From Adineta vaga (lineage: Eukaryota > Rotifera), in NCBI GenBank assembly GCA_021613535.1, contig CP075495.1:3348001-3412000 (forward strand): 64,000 nucleotides of DNA, written 5' to 3'. The notes below the pieces were generated by a model. The model saw nothing but the letters and a program-made list of their open reading frames with translations. It was not told where the DNA came from and searched no databases. The translations under genes and the position numbers were made by a program. Of this stretch, positions 35,932-46,545 are shown one piece after another (position 1 is the first letter of the stretch; every line of letters begins with the position of its first letter).

Positions 35932-38900
35932 TTAAGCAGTTTTCTTTTGTTGAAAATCATTTTGTGATTGTTCATATGATGGTGGCATTTTATAATCCTA
36001 GATTACATAATATTTAATTATCATAATACAAAAAGTCAAAAGATAAAAACAAACCTGATCTCCATTTATTTGCGGAACATACATTTGTCCACCTAAGCCA
36101 TTACTTTGATAAGCAACTTGTGGTGAATATCCATTTAAATTTGACTGAGTCATATCTGTTGATGCCATTTCAGAATATTGTGGAATAAATTCTGCACGTG
36201 GTAAACCTGTTGGTTGACGTTGATAAACACCAGCATAGGGTGCCGGTGCTGGTGAAACATACATATTTGTTTCTATAATTCAAAGTGTTGTAACAAGATT
36301 AGATATTAATGTGACCCTCATTACCTGCAAAATTGTTATTCGTCGTTTGTGCTGCTTGATAGGATGGTGGTGGTGGTTCATAGAGATCAGCGGCAGCCAT
36401 ACTATATGCACTGAAATTATAAACAATTAATAAATATAAAGTAAATTTTCAAAATATGAAAACGTACGGTGGTGCTCCTTCAGTTTGTCGATGGACTACA
36501 AGGAAAATCAAAGATAAAGACATTAATACATAAACTATGAATGACTCACAAACGGAATTAACTTCACGTAGTGCAATGCTTGCGTCAATGGCACCTCCAG
36601 ACGAATAGGTCAATTGAAACTTCACTTCACCTTGAAATCCACCTAGACAAGAGAGAAAAAAATAATAACATCGAAATATCACGAACAATATATATATTTT
36701 CTTATCAATTGATTAATTGAAAAGAAAAATATAAATGATAAGGAATACAGGCATAGAGAATCATTTTTTATAACAATCATGCAAAGATTTGTTTATTTAG
36801 TATTATTCTTTTTTATTAACTATATTCAAATCGTTACTAGTAGTAAATCTGAACCAGATTATCTTCGATATTTACAACAATTTGGTTATACACCAAAACC
36901 CGATGGTCGACGATTATTTTCTGTCCTTGGTAAATCATCGCAGAATGATGGAATTAAAAAATTTCAACGACTTTACAAACTACCGGTTGGTTATTTTGTT
37001 AATAAAATAAGAATAATCATATTCTTTTATTGATTAATATTTAGGAAACGGGTGAACTCGATGCAAAAACAAAGAAATTAATGGCACGACCACGATGTGG
37101 AAATCCTGATTTAGGTAATGTTGAATCTGTTGGACATCCAGTTAAACTTGAATCAAAAACAATGAATGCACCATCAAGTTATGTTGCGCAAAATATAATT
37201 TGGTCAAAGAAAAATTTGAAATGGTTTATTGAACAATATCCGAAAAATCAAAAACAGATCACATCACAAGATAATATACGTCGTATATTTGAACAAGCTT
37301 TTCATGATTGGGAAAAACATTCAGGATTAAAATTTGAAATGGTTAAAGATAAGAAATCAGCTAATTTAAGCATTAAATTTGGTTCAAAGGATCATGGTGA
37401 TGGCTACGCATTCGATGGACCTGGTGCAACATTGGCACATGCTTTCTATCCAACAAGTGGAGATATACATTTTGATGATGATGAAGTATTTACCGATAAG
37501 TATTCAAATGAAAATGATACATATACATTACGATTAGTTGCTGCACATGAAATCGGTCATGCATTAGGTTTATCTCATTCCTTTGAAGATGGCTCTTTGA
37601 TGTATCCTATTTATCAACAATTTAGTTCAGATTATAGTATATCCACTGATGATCAACAAGGTATTCAAGTACTCTATGGTAAGCCAGATAGTAAAACAAA
37701 TATTGAACCGACTACAACAACAACAACGACATCATCATCGATTACATCAACTCGTTCTTCTGACTTTTTACCAGCAGACAATTGGTGTGCAGGACAATTT
37801 CAAACGGGTTGTGAAGGTCCAGATGGTGAACTTTATCTATTTAAAGATGGACAAGTATGGCGCTATAATGCAAAAAAGAAACGTTCATGGGATTCTAAAC
37901 CAACATCGATTAGTGAACGATTTCCTTCTCTAACAAACACAACAATTACAGCTTGTGTTAAATCAGTAACTGGTTATACATATTTATTTCGTAATTATCG
38001 TCTTTGGAAATTGCGTACACATTGGTCAGTTGATGGACCACATATCATTCATGGTAATCATTATCCACAAAATCCTCGTGTCGCCTTATTTCATCAAAAT
38101 TCAATTTATTTAATACGTAATCGTTTAATGTATCGTTTAAATGAGTTCAATTATGATAGAGAATTAGAAATATACAATCTTGATTCGATTTTAAATCCTC
38201 CACCACATGGTCACATTCATGCAGGTTTTACATATGGAAAACGACATTATCTATTTACAAGAAATGATATTTATGTATATGATTCAACACATGGAAATCT
38301 ACTACCCGGTTATCCAAAAGCTACAATTAACGGATGGTTTGCCTGTGAAGGAGCGTCTCAAGCGCCCAATTTGAAAAAGAAACCAACAACCACAACCAAA
38401 GCAACATATAGTGATTATGATGAACAAAATGATCGTCATCATCATCATCATCATCATCCTCCTCCTCCCCATCGTCATCGTAATAGACCAAGACGTCCAC
38501 ATAATCATGATCGTCATGATCAAGATGACGAGTAAAAACAGTATAGAGCCTCGAAAAAAGAAATAAATAAAAAGACGTACTTACCATTAGGATGCGCTGA
38601 AATAATTCCGGATATATAATTTGCACCGAATAAAGGTTGTTCAACATGTAAATCTTTCATATACATAAATGCGACGGCAAATGATCGTAAATTATCACGT
38701 AAATCATCACTAAGAAATATCATTCGATGAGTTGTAACAAAAACTTTTCCTTTATGTTTTCCATGAAAAACTTCTCCATTTTGTCGATTTCCATCATCAA
38801 AAGATAACGTCACATTTTTTGAATGATTTACAATTCTAAAAAAAAAGATTATCCGATAAGCTAGTATACAATGTACAAATAATTCAAAGTTGTTGACTGC

Positions 38901-38962
38901 ACTTACTGTTCGCCTTGATACAGTAATAAACCACCTTCATAATGTGCTTGATTAATTGACAT
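35932..38962 (-). CDS. WBP2: WW domain-binding protein 2-like (GRAM domain)
   Basis: The start is at 38962 (MSINQAHYEGGLLLYQGEQ) and the stop at 35932. The GRAM domain includes VFVTTHRMIFLSDD and the segment around FGANYISGIISAHPNGGGFQGEVKFQLTY, which is split by a 1.9-kb intron (36643-38584). The C-terminal half is Pro/Tyr/Gln-rich, with two PPxY motifs (PPPPSY and MPPSYEQ) that bind WW domains. WBP2 is a co-activator that works with YAP/WWOX-type WW proteins. A complete metalloproteinase gene lies on the opposite strand inside the large intron. The start is 360 bp from the divergent calmodulin-like gene, so the two may share a promoter region. Confidence 0.88.
36779..38535 (+). CDS. Matrix metalloproteinase with hemopexin domain and His-rich tail
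   Basis: Two exons (36779-36985, 37045-38535) give 565 residues. A signal peptide (VYLVLFFFINYIQIVTS) is followed by the peptidoglycan-binding-like propeptide and the cysteine switch PRCGNPDLG. The zinc site is AAHEIGHALGLSHS, and the Met-turn SLMYPIY follows it. A Thr/Ser-rich hinge (around residues 275-295) leads to a hemopexin-like propeller beginning WCAGQFQTGCEGPDGELYLF and ending WFACEG. The last 50 residues carry runs of His, Pro and Arg. I see no furin site before the catalytic domain and no membrane or GPI signal, so it is probably secreted. The whole gene lies in an intron of WBP2, on the other strand, with its ATG only 137 bases from a WBP2 splice site. Confidence 0.92.
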
Positions 38963-39322
38963 GATTAGTAGAATTGTTGAATAATTATTAAAATTAGCAG
39001 TACAAATTTTCTTTTACAAACGCAATAGATTTAATATAAATGAACTTTCTATAACAACTTTTACAAGTAAATAAACAAACCAATCAAATGATACTTTCCA
39101 GTTTGTCCACCTTCGAATTAATTATAATAAAAATAATCTTTTTCCAAATTTAAACTACAATGAAAAATATATATAGAAATAATCATATATAAGTGAAAAT
39201 TTTAATTATTTTAAAATTTATTGAATATATACTAACGCCATCTATTCAGCAACGAATTTCTAGTTACAATAATATATATGTAATTAGGCGCTGTTTATTA
39301 AAAAAAAATATTATCGTCTTAA
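38963..39322. promoter_or_regulatory. Divergent promoter region between WBP2 and the calmodulin-like gene
   Basis: A 360-bp AT-rich gap separates two divergent start codons. No TATA box can be assigned with confidence because of the AT content. Its role is inferred from position only. Confidence 0.4.
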
Positions 39323-40163
39323 ATGACTGAATATCGTCATCGTTCATCACCAAGCAATGTAGTTAATAGAGCAATTGATAATATAAGTCCAGAAGAATTA
39401 GCTGAATTACGAGAAGCATTTCGAGTATTCGATCAAGATGGAGATGTATTTTGAAAGATTCTTACGATGAATTTTCATTTCCTTTCGATATTTTAGGGAA
39501 GTATTACTCTTACAGGTCTCTATGTATTATAAAATTACTTTATACAAATGAGATAATTAATCTATAGAATTACGTATTGTTCTTGATCAAATGGGTTTAG
39601 AACCAACGGAAGAAGAATTACAAGATATGATTCGTGAAGTTGATGAAGATCAAAGTGGTAGTATTTCATTTATCGAATTTGTTGGTAACAAATAAAAGGA
39701 TCACAGATTTATATCTTATTTTACACCATTATCAATGTTTAGGTATGGTAAAAAGAGCAGTTGATACAAATAAAAGTTCACGTGAAGAATTATTTCGAGC
39801 ATTTCAAGTATTTGGTAATCATCAAGAAAAGTTGAGTAGTAGAGAGGTTTTCACGTTTATGTCTGTGAATAGATCTTGATCAAAATGGATATATTACAAT
39901 GAAAGAATTGTGTACAGGTAAGAATGAATCTATTAAAATTTATCTATCGACTGATAATGTTTGTCATTATAGTTCTTCAAGCAACGGGTGATCGTCCAAC
40001 TGATGAAGATGCTCTTGAAATGATTGCTGAAGCTGATATTGATGGTGATGGACGAAGTAAAGAAAAAAGTTCATTTAATATTCAAGAAATTCTACTAAAT
40101 TTTTCAGTTAACTATGATGAATTTGTTCTTATAATGAATAATAGTACATCATCGAGAAAATAA
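39323..40163 (+). CDS. Calmodulin-like protein with four EF-hands
   Basis: Seven exons (39323-39445, 39497-39515, 39568-39684, 39743-39814, 39873-39917, 39973-40056, 40108-40163) join in phase to give 171 residues. The second is a 19-base microexon. All four 12-residue Ca2+ loops are intact: DQDGDGSITLTE, DEDQSGSISFIE, DLDQNGYITMKE and DIDGDGRINYDE. The N-terminus has about 26 extra residues compared with calmodulin, and the tail ends SSRK. It is a Ca2+ sensor of the calmodulin superfamily but not canonical calmodulin, because the loops and linkers differ at many positions. Its target is unknown. Confidence 0.88.
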
Positions 40164-40475
40164 TTATCATATGTATTTCATGTGAAGAAAAGAAAATGAA
40201 TAAGAACACACGCAATTTTAAAAAGTATTAACGTCGAATTTGACCGAAAAGAGCGTGTATGTACAACTGAAAAGAAACCCGAGATAATAAATTACACTTG
40301 TTCCAATGAAATATTCAAATAAATAACAAAATGAAGAAGAAAAACTAACTCTGTCATTCAATAAAGAAAAAAAAATACACACTCACTCACACACGTATTT
40401 ATATATGTATATGAAACAATAAGAAAACTAGAATGACGAGTTAAAGGTCTTTTCGTATAATTTAGTTTTTTGTAT
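40164..40475. other. Convergent intergenic gap
   Basis: 312 bp between the calmodulin-like stop and the RASEF-like stop. It holds the 3' UTRs, with AATAAA-like sequences on both strands. No gene is seen. Confidence 0.45.
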
Positions 40476-43423
40476 TTAAGATCGATTACAACATGTTGAT
40501 TTCTTTGTTGTTTTATCCAAATCAATTCCTGTTGTACGATAACGGTCTAAATCTTCAGTAAATTGCATATCTCTATAAAAAGAAAATACCAAGTTTATTA
40601 TCTTCCAAAAACTGATAAATCTCTGTACATACCGAGCTAATTCAATTAATGTTTCATTCGAATTCGTACCATCTTTTGCACTTGTTTCAATAAATAATGC
40701 TTGATATTCCTGTAAATGAGAATTTACAAAACATATATGAATTTTTCTTCTAAGAACAAAAAACGAAATATACCTTAGCTAATCTTGCTCCATCTTCACG
40801 TTCAATTACTCGTTTACCTTCTGCACGCATTTGATCTCTTAAATCAATTTTATTCGCTACAATCATTACTGAAACTTTCTTTGGTGTAGATTCTGAAATT
40901 GTATCAATCCATTCGCGAACATTTAAAAATGATCGTTCATAAGTAGCATCATAGACAAGAATAACGCCGTCACATCGACGAAAATATGATTTAGCTATAC
41001 TTCGAAATCTAGTTATAGAAACAAAACAACAGGTGATAGATTGTCTTTAATAATATAAACAAGTTTTTATACCTTTCTTGTCCAGCTGTATCCCACAATT
41101 GTATAGCTATACGCTTGGCATCTAATTCCAACTGTTTATTTTGAAAATCGACACCCAATGTTGAATTAATATTTGAAACGAATTTGCCTTTGCATAAACG
41201 CATTATTAATGTACTTTTGCCAACAGCTGCATCGCCGCAAAACACAACTTTGTACATACGACTAAGTAAAACAAATCAGTTTATATAAAACTTCGAATGA
41301 AAAATATCTTTTGACTTACTCAAAAGGAAGATTCGATGTGATTGGACTAGTTGAACATCTGCTACTGTTGTTGAACTCTGTTTTCGTGAAGATGAAAGAC
41401 TCAATGGTAAAGATTTATTTGCTGAATTTTTTATTGATGAACGTCCATTGCTAGCTGTTCGTTTTAACGATCGTTGCTGTTGTTGTGACCAACGTTTTGA
41501 ATTATTTCGATCAAATTTATTCTAAATAAATATATAAACAATTCTTTGTTTTAACTAAACTTAAGTAATGACTTACTTCATCAAACACATCATCAGAATC
41601 CGTATCATCTGTATGTCGTTTTACTGGCATTGATCGATTGTGTTTCGAATTTCTTGATAGTATTTTCGAATCACGATCAGATTCAAGTTCAGTTATATCA
41701 CGTACAGTTGTCAATGATAAACCACTATCTATTGAAAAAGCACATTATAATATATGATTTATAGAATAATATCAAGCAAAAAGCCTTTAGATTTGAAGAA
41801 GATATTTGCTTTGCTGATAATTACAAAAAGAAGAGCATTTAATGAGATCGAATTCACATGCAAAACAAACCATTCATAGTGTTGGCTCGATTAGCAGCAT
41901 TAGTAGGAAATGCAGCAAGTATTGCAGGTGAATTTTTTAATAATAAATTATCGGCAAGATCTACTTTAGGGTTAGGTAAAAGTTTATTTCCATGTATACC
42001 TAATTCATCGGTTGAATCGAGATCAAGTGAGTCAAGTGCTCGAAGATTGCATTGTTGTTGTGTTACTTGAACATATGACGGTGATGAACTAATTTTAAAT
42101 CAAAGAAAAAAAAATAAAATGTTCTTCAGAAACAAACAAACTTACCATTCCATTTTTGGAACATGATTATTCCAATATGTTTCAAGAATAGATCCTGTAC
42201 GAGACATCGATCGTTTTGATATTAAAGCAACCTATAGAAATCAAAAGAAATGATCAAATTTTCGTTTTTATCTTCTTGGAAAAAATCAAACCAACATCGG
42301 ATGGAGAAGCTTTAATAGATCTATTTGATTCAATCATTTCACGCAATGTATCATTTTCATCACGAAGATTTTTATTGACTTCACTAGAAAAATGAAATCT
42401 ATACTAAAATGAATTTTCATCGATTGTATACATACACAAGTTGACGAACATTCGTTTGTAATGATTCTTTTTCTCGATAAGTATTCGATGATGTTTGTTT
42501 CTCTCTAAATTACATCTTTAAACTTATCATTCAAATTTTCATCTATTCTTACTGGAGTAACATCGTTTGTCGTTCATTTAATTGAGATTTTAATGATTGT
42601 AAATCACTTTGTAAAATTGTTATATTGGTTAATGAATCATTTAATGATGAATTTAGTGTTTGATTTTCTTGTGTTAATTTAGAAATTTCTTCACGTAATA
42701 GAATAACTGATGCATCTTCACTTGATTGCCGTTGAAGATAACATTGTTCAATCTGAATGATAAGTATAAAAGAGATATTTTATTCGATGTATGACAAAAA
42801 GAAAAGAAATAATTTACTGTTTGTAAACGTTGTACGTTAGCTTGTAGATCGGAAATTTGCTTTGCAGCACGCTGTTGAATAGATTCACGTATAGCTTCGA
42901 ATTTTTGTTGTTCCTATTTAGAATTAACGCGAAAAAAGTTGATTTCTTCATTGTCGAGCAAAAAAAAGATGAGAAATACAAACTTCTTTCCGAATTTTTT
43001 CTTCTAATTGTCGCATTTCACGTTCTTGATCTTCTTCGATACGTCTGAGATATTTTTCATTCATTTCTTTTTCTCTATTAGAAACAATAAAATGTTCATG
43101 AAGTGTTTTTTTTACAAATCGTTTTAATCTTACCGTCTATATGAATCTTCTAATCGTCTAATTTCTTTTCGATATTTAACAATATCACAAACAAATACTT
43201 CAAGAATTGATTGAAACTGTTCGACAGATTCACCAGATACATTTCGTAATGTTTCATAAAAGTCATAAATTTGTTCTTGACTAAAAAAAAGTCAAAATAA
43301 AACAACAATTGAAAAATGTATTATTCTTCATGGAATTAACGATGAAATCTTTTGTCATACGTATGTGATAACTTACTTGGAAAATATCTTGTCAATGAGA
43401 ATATCAGTATCGATTGAATCCAT
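40476..43423 (-). CDS. RASEF: RASEF-like protein: coiled coil and C-terminal Rab GTPase
   Basis: The start at 43423 ([15 protein letters not shown]) has an in-frame TAA just upstream and no acceptor between, so it looks like a true initiation codon. A long coiled coil follows ([20 protein letters not shown] and on, about 42500-43250), then a Ser/Asp-rich linker (41500-42100). The Rab domain is next: P-loop GDAAVGKST, switch region [18 protein letters not shown], the NKIDL motif and ETSAKDG. The end, KKSTCCNRS, carries a CC pair suitable for prenylation. Coiled coil plus Rab is the layout of the large GTPases RASEF/Rab45 and Rab44. Those usually also carry N-terminal EF-hands, which here sit in a separate open frame just upstream (43848-44191). 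Confidence 0.85.
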
Positions 43424-43777
43424 TAGAGAATTTTAAACAATCGAATATAATTTTTGTGAAGAAGTAGAAATATCTGCTGTTTATGATGGGAACAAAATAA
43501 CAGAGGTCGTATGTTAGTGTCGTTGTCGTTACGATTATTCTTTTGCTTACTCGTTCTTTTTTCTTCTTTTCCTTCGTTTCTCTTTCTTTCGAATATGCAT
43601 AAATTCGTATACAACTGTGTTTATGAATACAATCCGATACTTCTTTAACTAAGTAGTCAATATATTTAGTATTTCTTACTGTTCGCTCAAGTGAGCGTTT
43701 AGAAGAATAACTATCATGGCAAGAGAACGAAAAAATATTAATCGAGGCACTACAAGTGTTGATATGATCGATTAATA

Positions 43778-44191
43778 TTACATATCTTTATACATATCCA
43801 CGTACATAAACTTATCGAAAAAAGAAAAAAAAAGAAAGTTATCATACCATGAAAGATTATTAAAAACTTCATTAATTTGTGTTTGTGTTGTATGTGTAGT
43901 TAAATCTTCTTCTTCTTCTTCTTTATCGATTCCGTTTACATGATTGAGAAGCTTCTTTTTATATATTAAACGATGATCATCATTGGATTTCATAAGTTCT
44001 TTGAAGCCATGTGTAAATTCAGTTAAACTAATACGATTATCATGATCAGTATCAAGATCATTGAATATAACATCAATTTCTGTTGAAGATAAATTTGGAC
44101 ATATACGATGAAGTTTTTCTTTGTTAAGATAACCACTTCCATCGGAATCGACTATTTGAAAGATTTTTTCAATATCATTCGTATCATCCAT
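43778..44191 (-). CDS. Two-EF-hand module, probably an alternative RASEF first exon
   Basis: The frame starts at 44191 (MDDTNDIEKIFQ) and contains two EF-hands with loops DSDGSGYLNKEK and DTDHDNRISLTE. The first loop ends in Lys, not the usual Glu, so it may bind Ca2+ weakly. An acidic region (KEEEEEDL) follows. The frame can end at TAA 43778 (137 residues) or splice at a good donor at 43847 (GTATGA) with two bases left over. The arrangement matches the N-terminus of RASEF, but the next exon on this strand begins with its own ATG after a stop, so I could not join them. It is either an alternative RASEF start or a separate small EF-hand protein. Confidence 0.65.
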   Translation of the reverse strand: MDDTNDIEKIFQIVDSDGSGYLNKEKLHRICPNLSSTEIDVIFNDLDTDHDNRISLTEFTHGFKELMKSNDDHRLIYKKKLLNHVNGIDKEEEEEDLTTHTTQTQINEVFNNLSWYDNFLFFSFFDKFMYVDMYKDM

Positions 44192-45505
44192 GATTGGTAT
44201 GTTTATATCAAATATTTTTCTATCGAATAAGCTTTTCTTTCTCTCTCTCTCTTATAAAACCATTGTTTTATTCATGCAACCAATACGAACGACACCTTGT
44301 AACGAATGCTCCAGATGTTTGTTGTGTTCTGCGAGAATAAAAAACGATAAATGAAATATAAGTAAATGCAGACTAGGCTTTTGTGACTTGTAAGTTATTA
44401 AAAGAAAAAAAAAGTGAATGATTATTCTTGTTTTACTGTCTGTCTGATAAGAAAATCGAATCATGGAAATTTGATAAGAGGATTAGAAAATATATTCGTA
44501 TAAAAAATGAATCGAGAGTTATGACTCAACCTTGAATGAATAACTAATGAAAATATTTGTATCAAATAAAAAGTGTCAGGAAAGTCATTTACCAAAAAAC
44601 TCAAATATCTTCGTCATATTTTCCGATCAAATTATGCAAAGGAAAAGACTCCATTAAGGTTATTTTCAGCAAGATGGTGCACCTCCACGCTTTTCTAAAG
44701 AATTAGGTGCATGGTTCAACTTCTTAGGCACCATGAATCTCCATATTTAACACCATTCGATATTTTTTATAGGAATATACCAAAACAAAGGTCAATGATA
44801 TGATGGATTTTTTCATTCGTTTTCTCTACTACCTTCTTAATATGGCTTGAGTTGGCGTACTTATTGATAATCACGTTCATCTTGTTTTCGATGGTTTTTA
44901 CTTTGTTATTGTGATTGAGCTTTTTCGTTTCTAATATTATTTGACGTAGAAATATTATTGTTAAAATAATAATCATCTACACGATAGAATGAAACGATTA
45001 TTCCTATTCAGAAGTGCTTCGCATTTGCTCTCATAAAATACTGAATAAATATGAAATCTAACAATCAAATAGTGTGATCATCTAATTTCAGATCTTTCGA
45101 ACATTTACTCTTGAGAAAACATTTAGTGGACAGACATGCCAATTCTAGTTCGACGATAAAATGAAGAGGGAAATTGATCATTCATTCACGTATTTATATC
45201 CGAACAAAACAATGAAAGAGAGAAAGACAGAAAGAAGAGGTATGTCTCTGCTCTCTTAGATGGATAAGTGCAATTCTTGTGATACATGATGTTAGATTCG
45301 ATCTAACATTTTTTTTCGAAAAGACTAATCATATGATTAAATTTTGATTCTCTTTCTTTTTTTTTCTTGTTTTCTCGCTATAATATGCACTAGAGCCCTA
45401 CATCACAGCTGAGATTCGAAAGAAATACCTTATTTATTTTGAATAAAAATATAATGATAGATTATGACTGTTAGAATAAATAAAGAAAATGTATTTGTAT
45501 TAATG
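44192..45505. other. Intergenic region with a transposase relic
   Basis: About 1.3 kb of AT-rich DNA. The only recognisable part is a mariner-like transposase fragment near 44661-44791 (separate entry). No working gene is seen. Confidence 0.5.
44661..44791 (+). mobile_element. Decayed Tc1/mariner transposase fragment
   Basis: Translation from 44661 gives YFQQDGAPPRFSKELGAWFN, the block around the second catalytic Asp of mariner-type transposases. In another frame, from 44735, ESPYLTPFDIFYRNIPKQ matches the SPDLTPLDFFLWG block that holds the third Asp. Here that Asp reads Tyr, and a deletion and frame change separate the two blocks. It cannot encode a working enzyme. I did not find terminal repeats. 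Confidence 0.75.
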
Positions 45506-46069
45506 TTAATCAGTATATATTGCAAAAGCAGTTGCAATTGCAACCATATCATAGCCAATTTTGACTTGTACTGTAATCGATCCATCTGTTTCACTATTCC
45601 ATAAACATCTGGAAACAATAGCCATCGATTGTCTTTTCTGTTGATCAGGTGTTACTTGTACAATAGTAACAAGTACGATAATTTTATATCGAATTTTATT
45701 TAATAGATCAGGTTTAAGTATACGACATAAGTGTTGAGAAAATTCTCGCGCAAGATCTATAGCCAATTTTGGTTCATATCGAAGTGTTTTCGATAGACGA
45801 GCACATCGTCGATTAAGTTCCACGTGAAGGAATTTTTGTGCTCGTATGAAATCAAATTTTTTTTGAGGAGTAAGAGCATACGTAGGTATCGCCGGACTTT
45901 GTGTACCTAATCGATGCCCAATATCTGAAGCCGTACTTGATTGATGAAACCATTTGTTATGCCAAAATGGTACCGTTAAACTTGATGGTGCTTGCAATTC
46001 ATGAGCATGTTTAGTTAAATTGACGACACGTTGAAGCATAGCACGAGTTGTTAGCCGCGGTGGTTCCAT
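45506..46069 (-). CDS. Tctex-type dynein light chain (DYNLT family)
   Basis: A single exon encodes 187 residues. The C-terminal 110 residues match the Tctex1 fold: LAREFSQHLCRILKP, then IRYKIIVLVTIVQVT, CLWNSETDGSITVQV and the terminal strand MVAIATAFAIYTD. The N-terminal 75 residues are a family-variable extension (PPRLTTRAMLQRVVNL and on). The extension puts it nearer the longer Tctex1-domain proteins (TCTEX1D/DYNLT2-5 type) than the short DYNLT1. It would act in cytoplasmic or axonemal dynein; I cannot tell which. Confidence 0.82.
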   Translation of the reverse strand: MEPPRLTTRAMLQRVVNLTKHAHELQAPSSLTVPFWHNKWFHQSSTASDIGHRLGTQSPAIPTYALTPQKKFDFIRAQKFLHVELNRRCARLSKTLRYEPKLAIDLAREFSQHLCRILKPDLLNKIRYKIIVLVTIVQVTPDQQKRQSMAIVSRCLWNSETDGSITVQVKIGYDMVAIATAFAIYTD

Positions 46070-46545
46070 AGTTAATGTCGATAGTTACTCAACGTTTTTT
46101 TTCTTTTGTCTTGATGTTTATTGAAAAAATAATTGAAAGAAATAACTGTAAGTTATATTTTTATCTACATTTCTATTGCACATGCACTTATTCTAACAAG
46201 AATTGGAACGTATATAGTTTTACAATTGTCAATCATTTTTTTAATATTCTATTAGCAATTCTCTCGGTCGCGCATCAAATCTGACAAGTTGAGTCAACTT
46301 TTTTTTCTTTTTCTTCTTCTTCTGCGTCTTTTATTGTCACGAAAGAATATAAAAGAAAGAGCGTAAGGTAATCAAATAAAAGAAAAGGAACGAATAAACT
46401 ACTTAAAAGAAAATTCAGGTGACTGACGCGCACTATATGATTAAGACAACAGAAATATACAATGAAGGGAGAGGAAAAAAAGAGCAAGATAAAGAAAAAA
46501 ACCACATATTGAAATTTAATAGGACAAAAGTAGGTTTACATCACA
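46070..46545. promoter_or_regulatory. Divergent region between the dynein light chain and PACT genes
   Basis: 476 bp between two divergent start codons, AT-rich, with no coding sequence. It presumably holds both promoters; no specific element is assignable. Confidence 0.4.

Noticed and set aside
38302-38647. Minus-strand frames rich in Met or Asp opposite the MMP 3' end
   Set aside because: They are the complement of the His/Pro-rich MMP tail (CAT repeats read as ATG or GAT) and have no domain.
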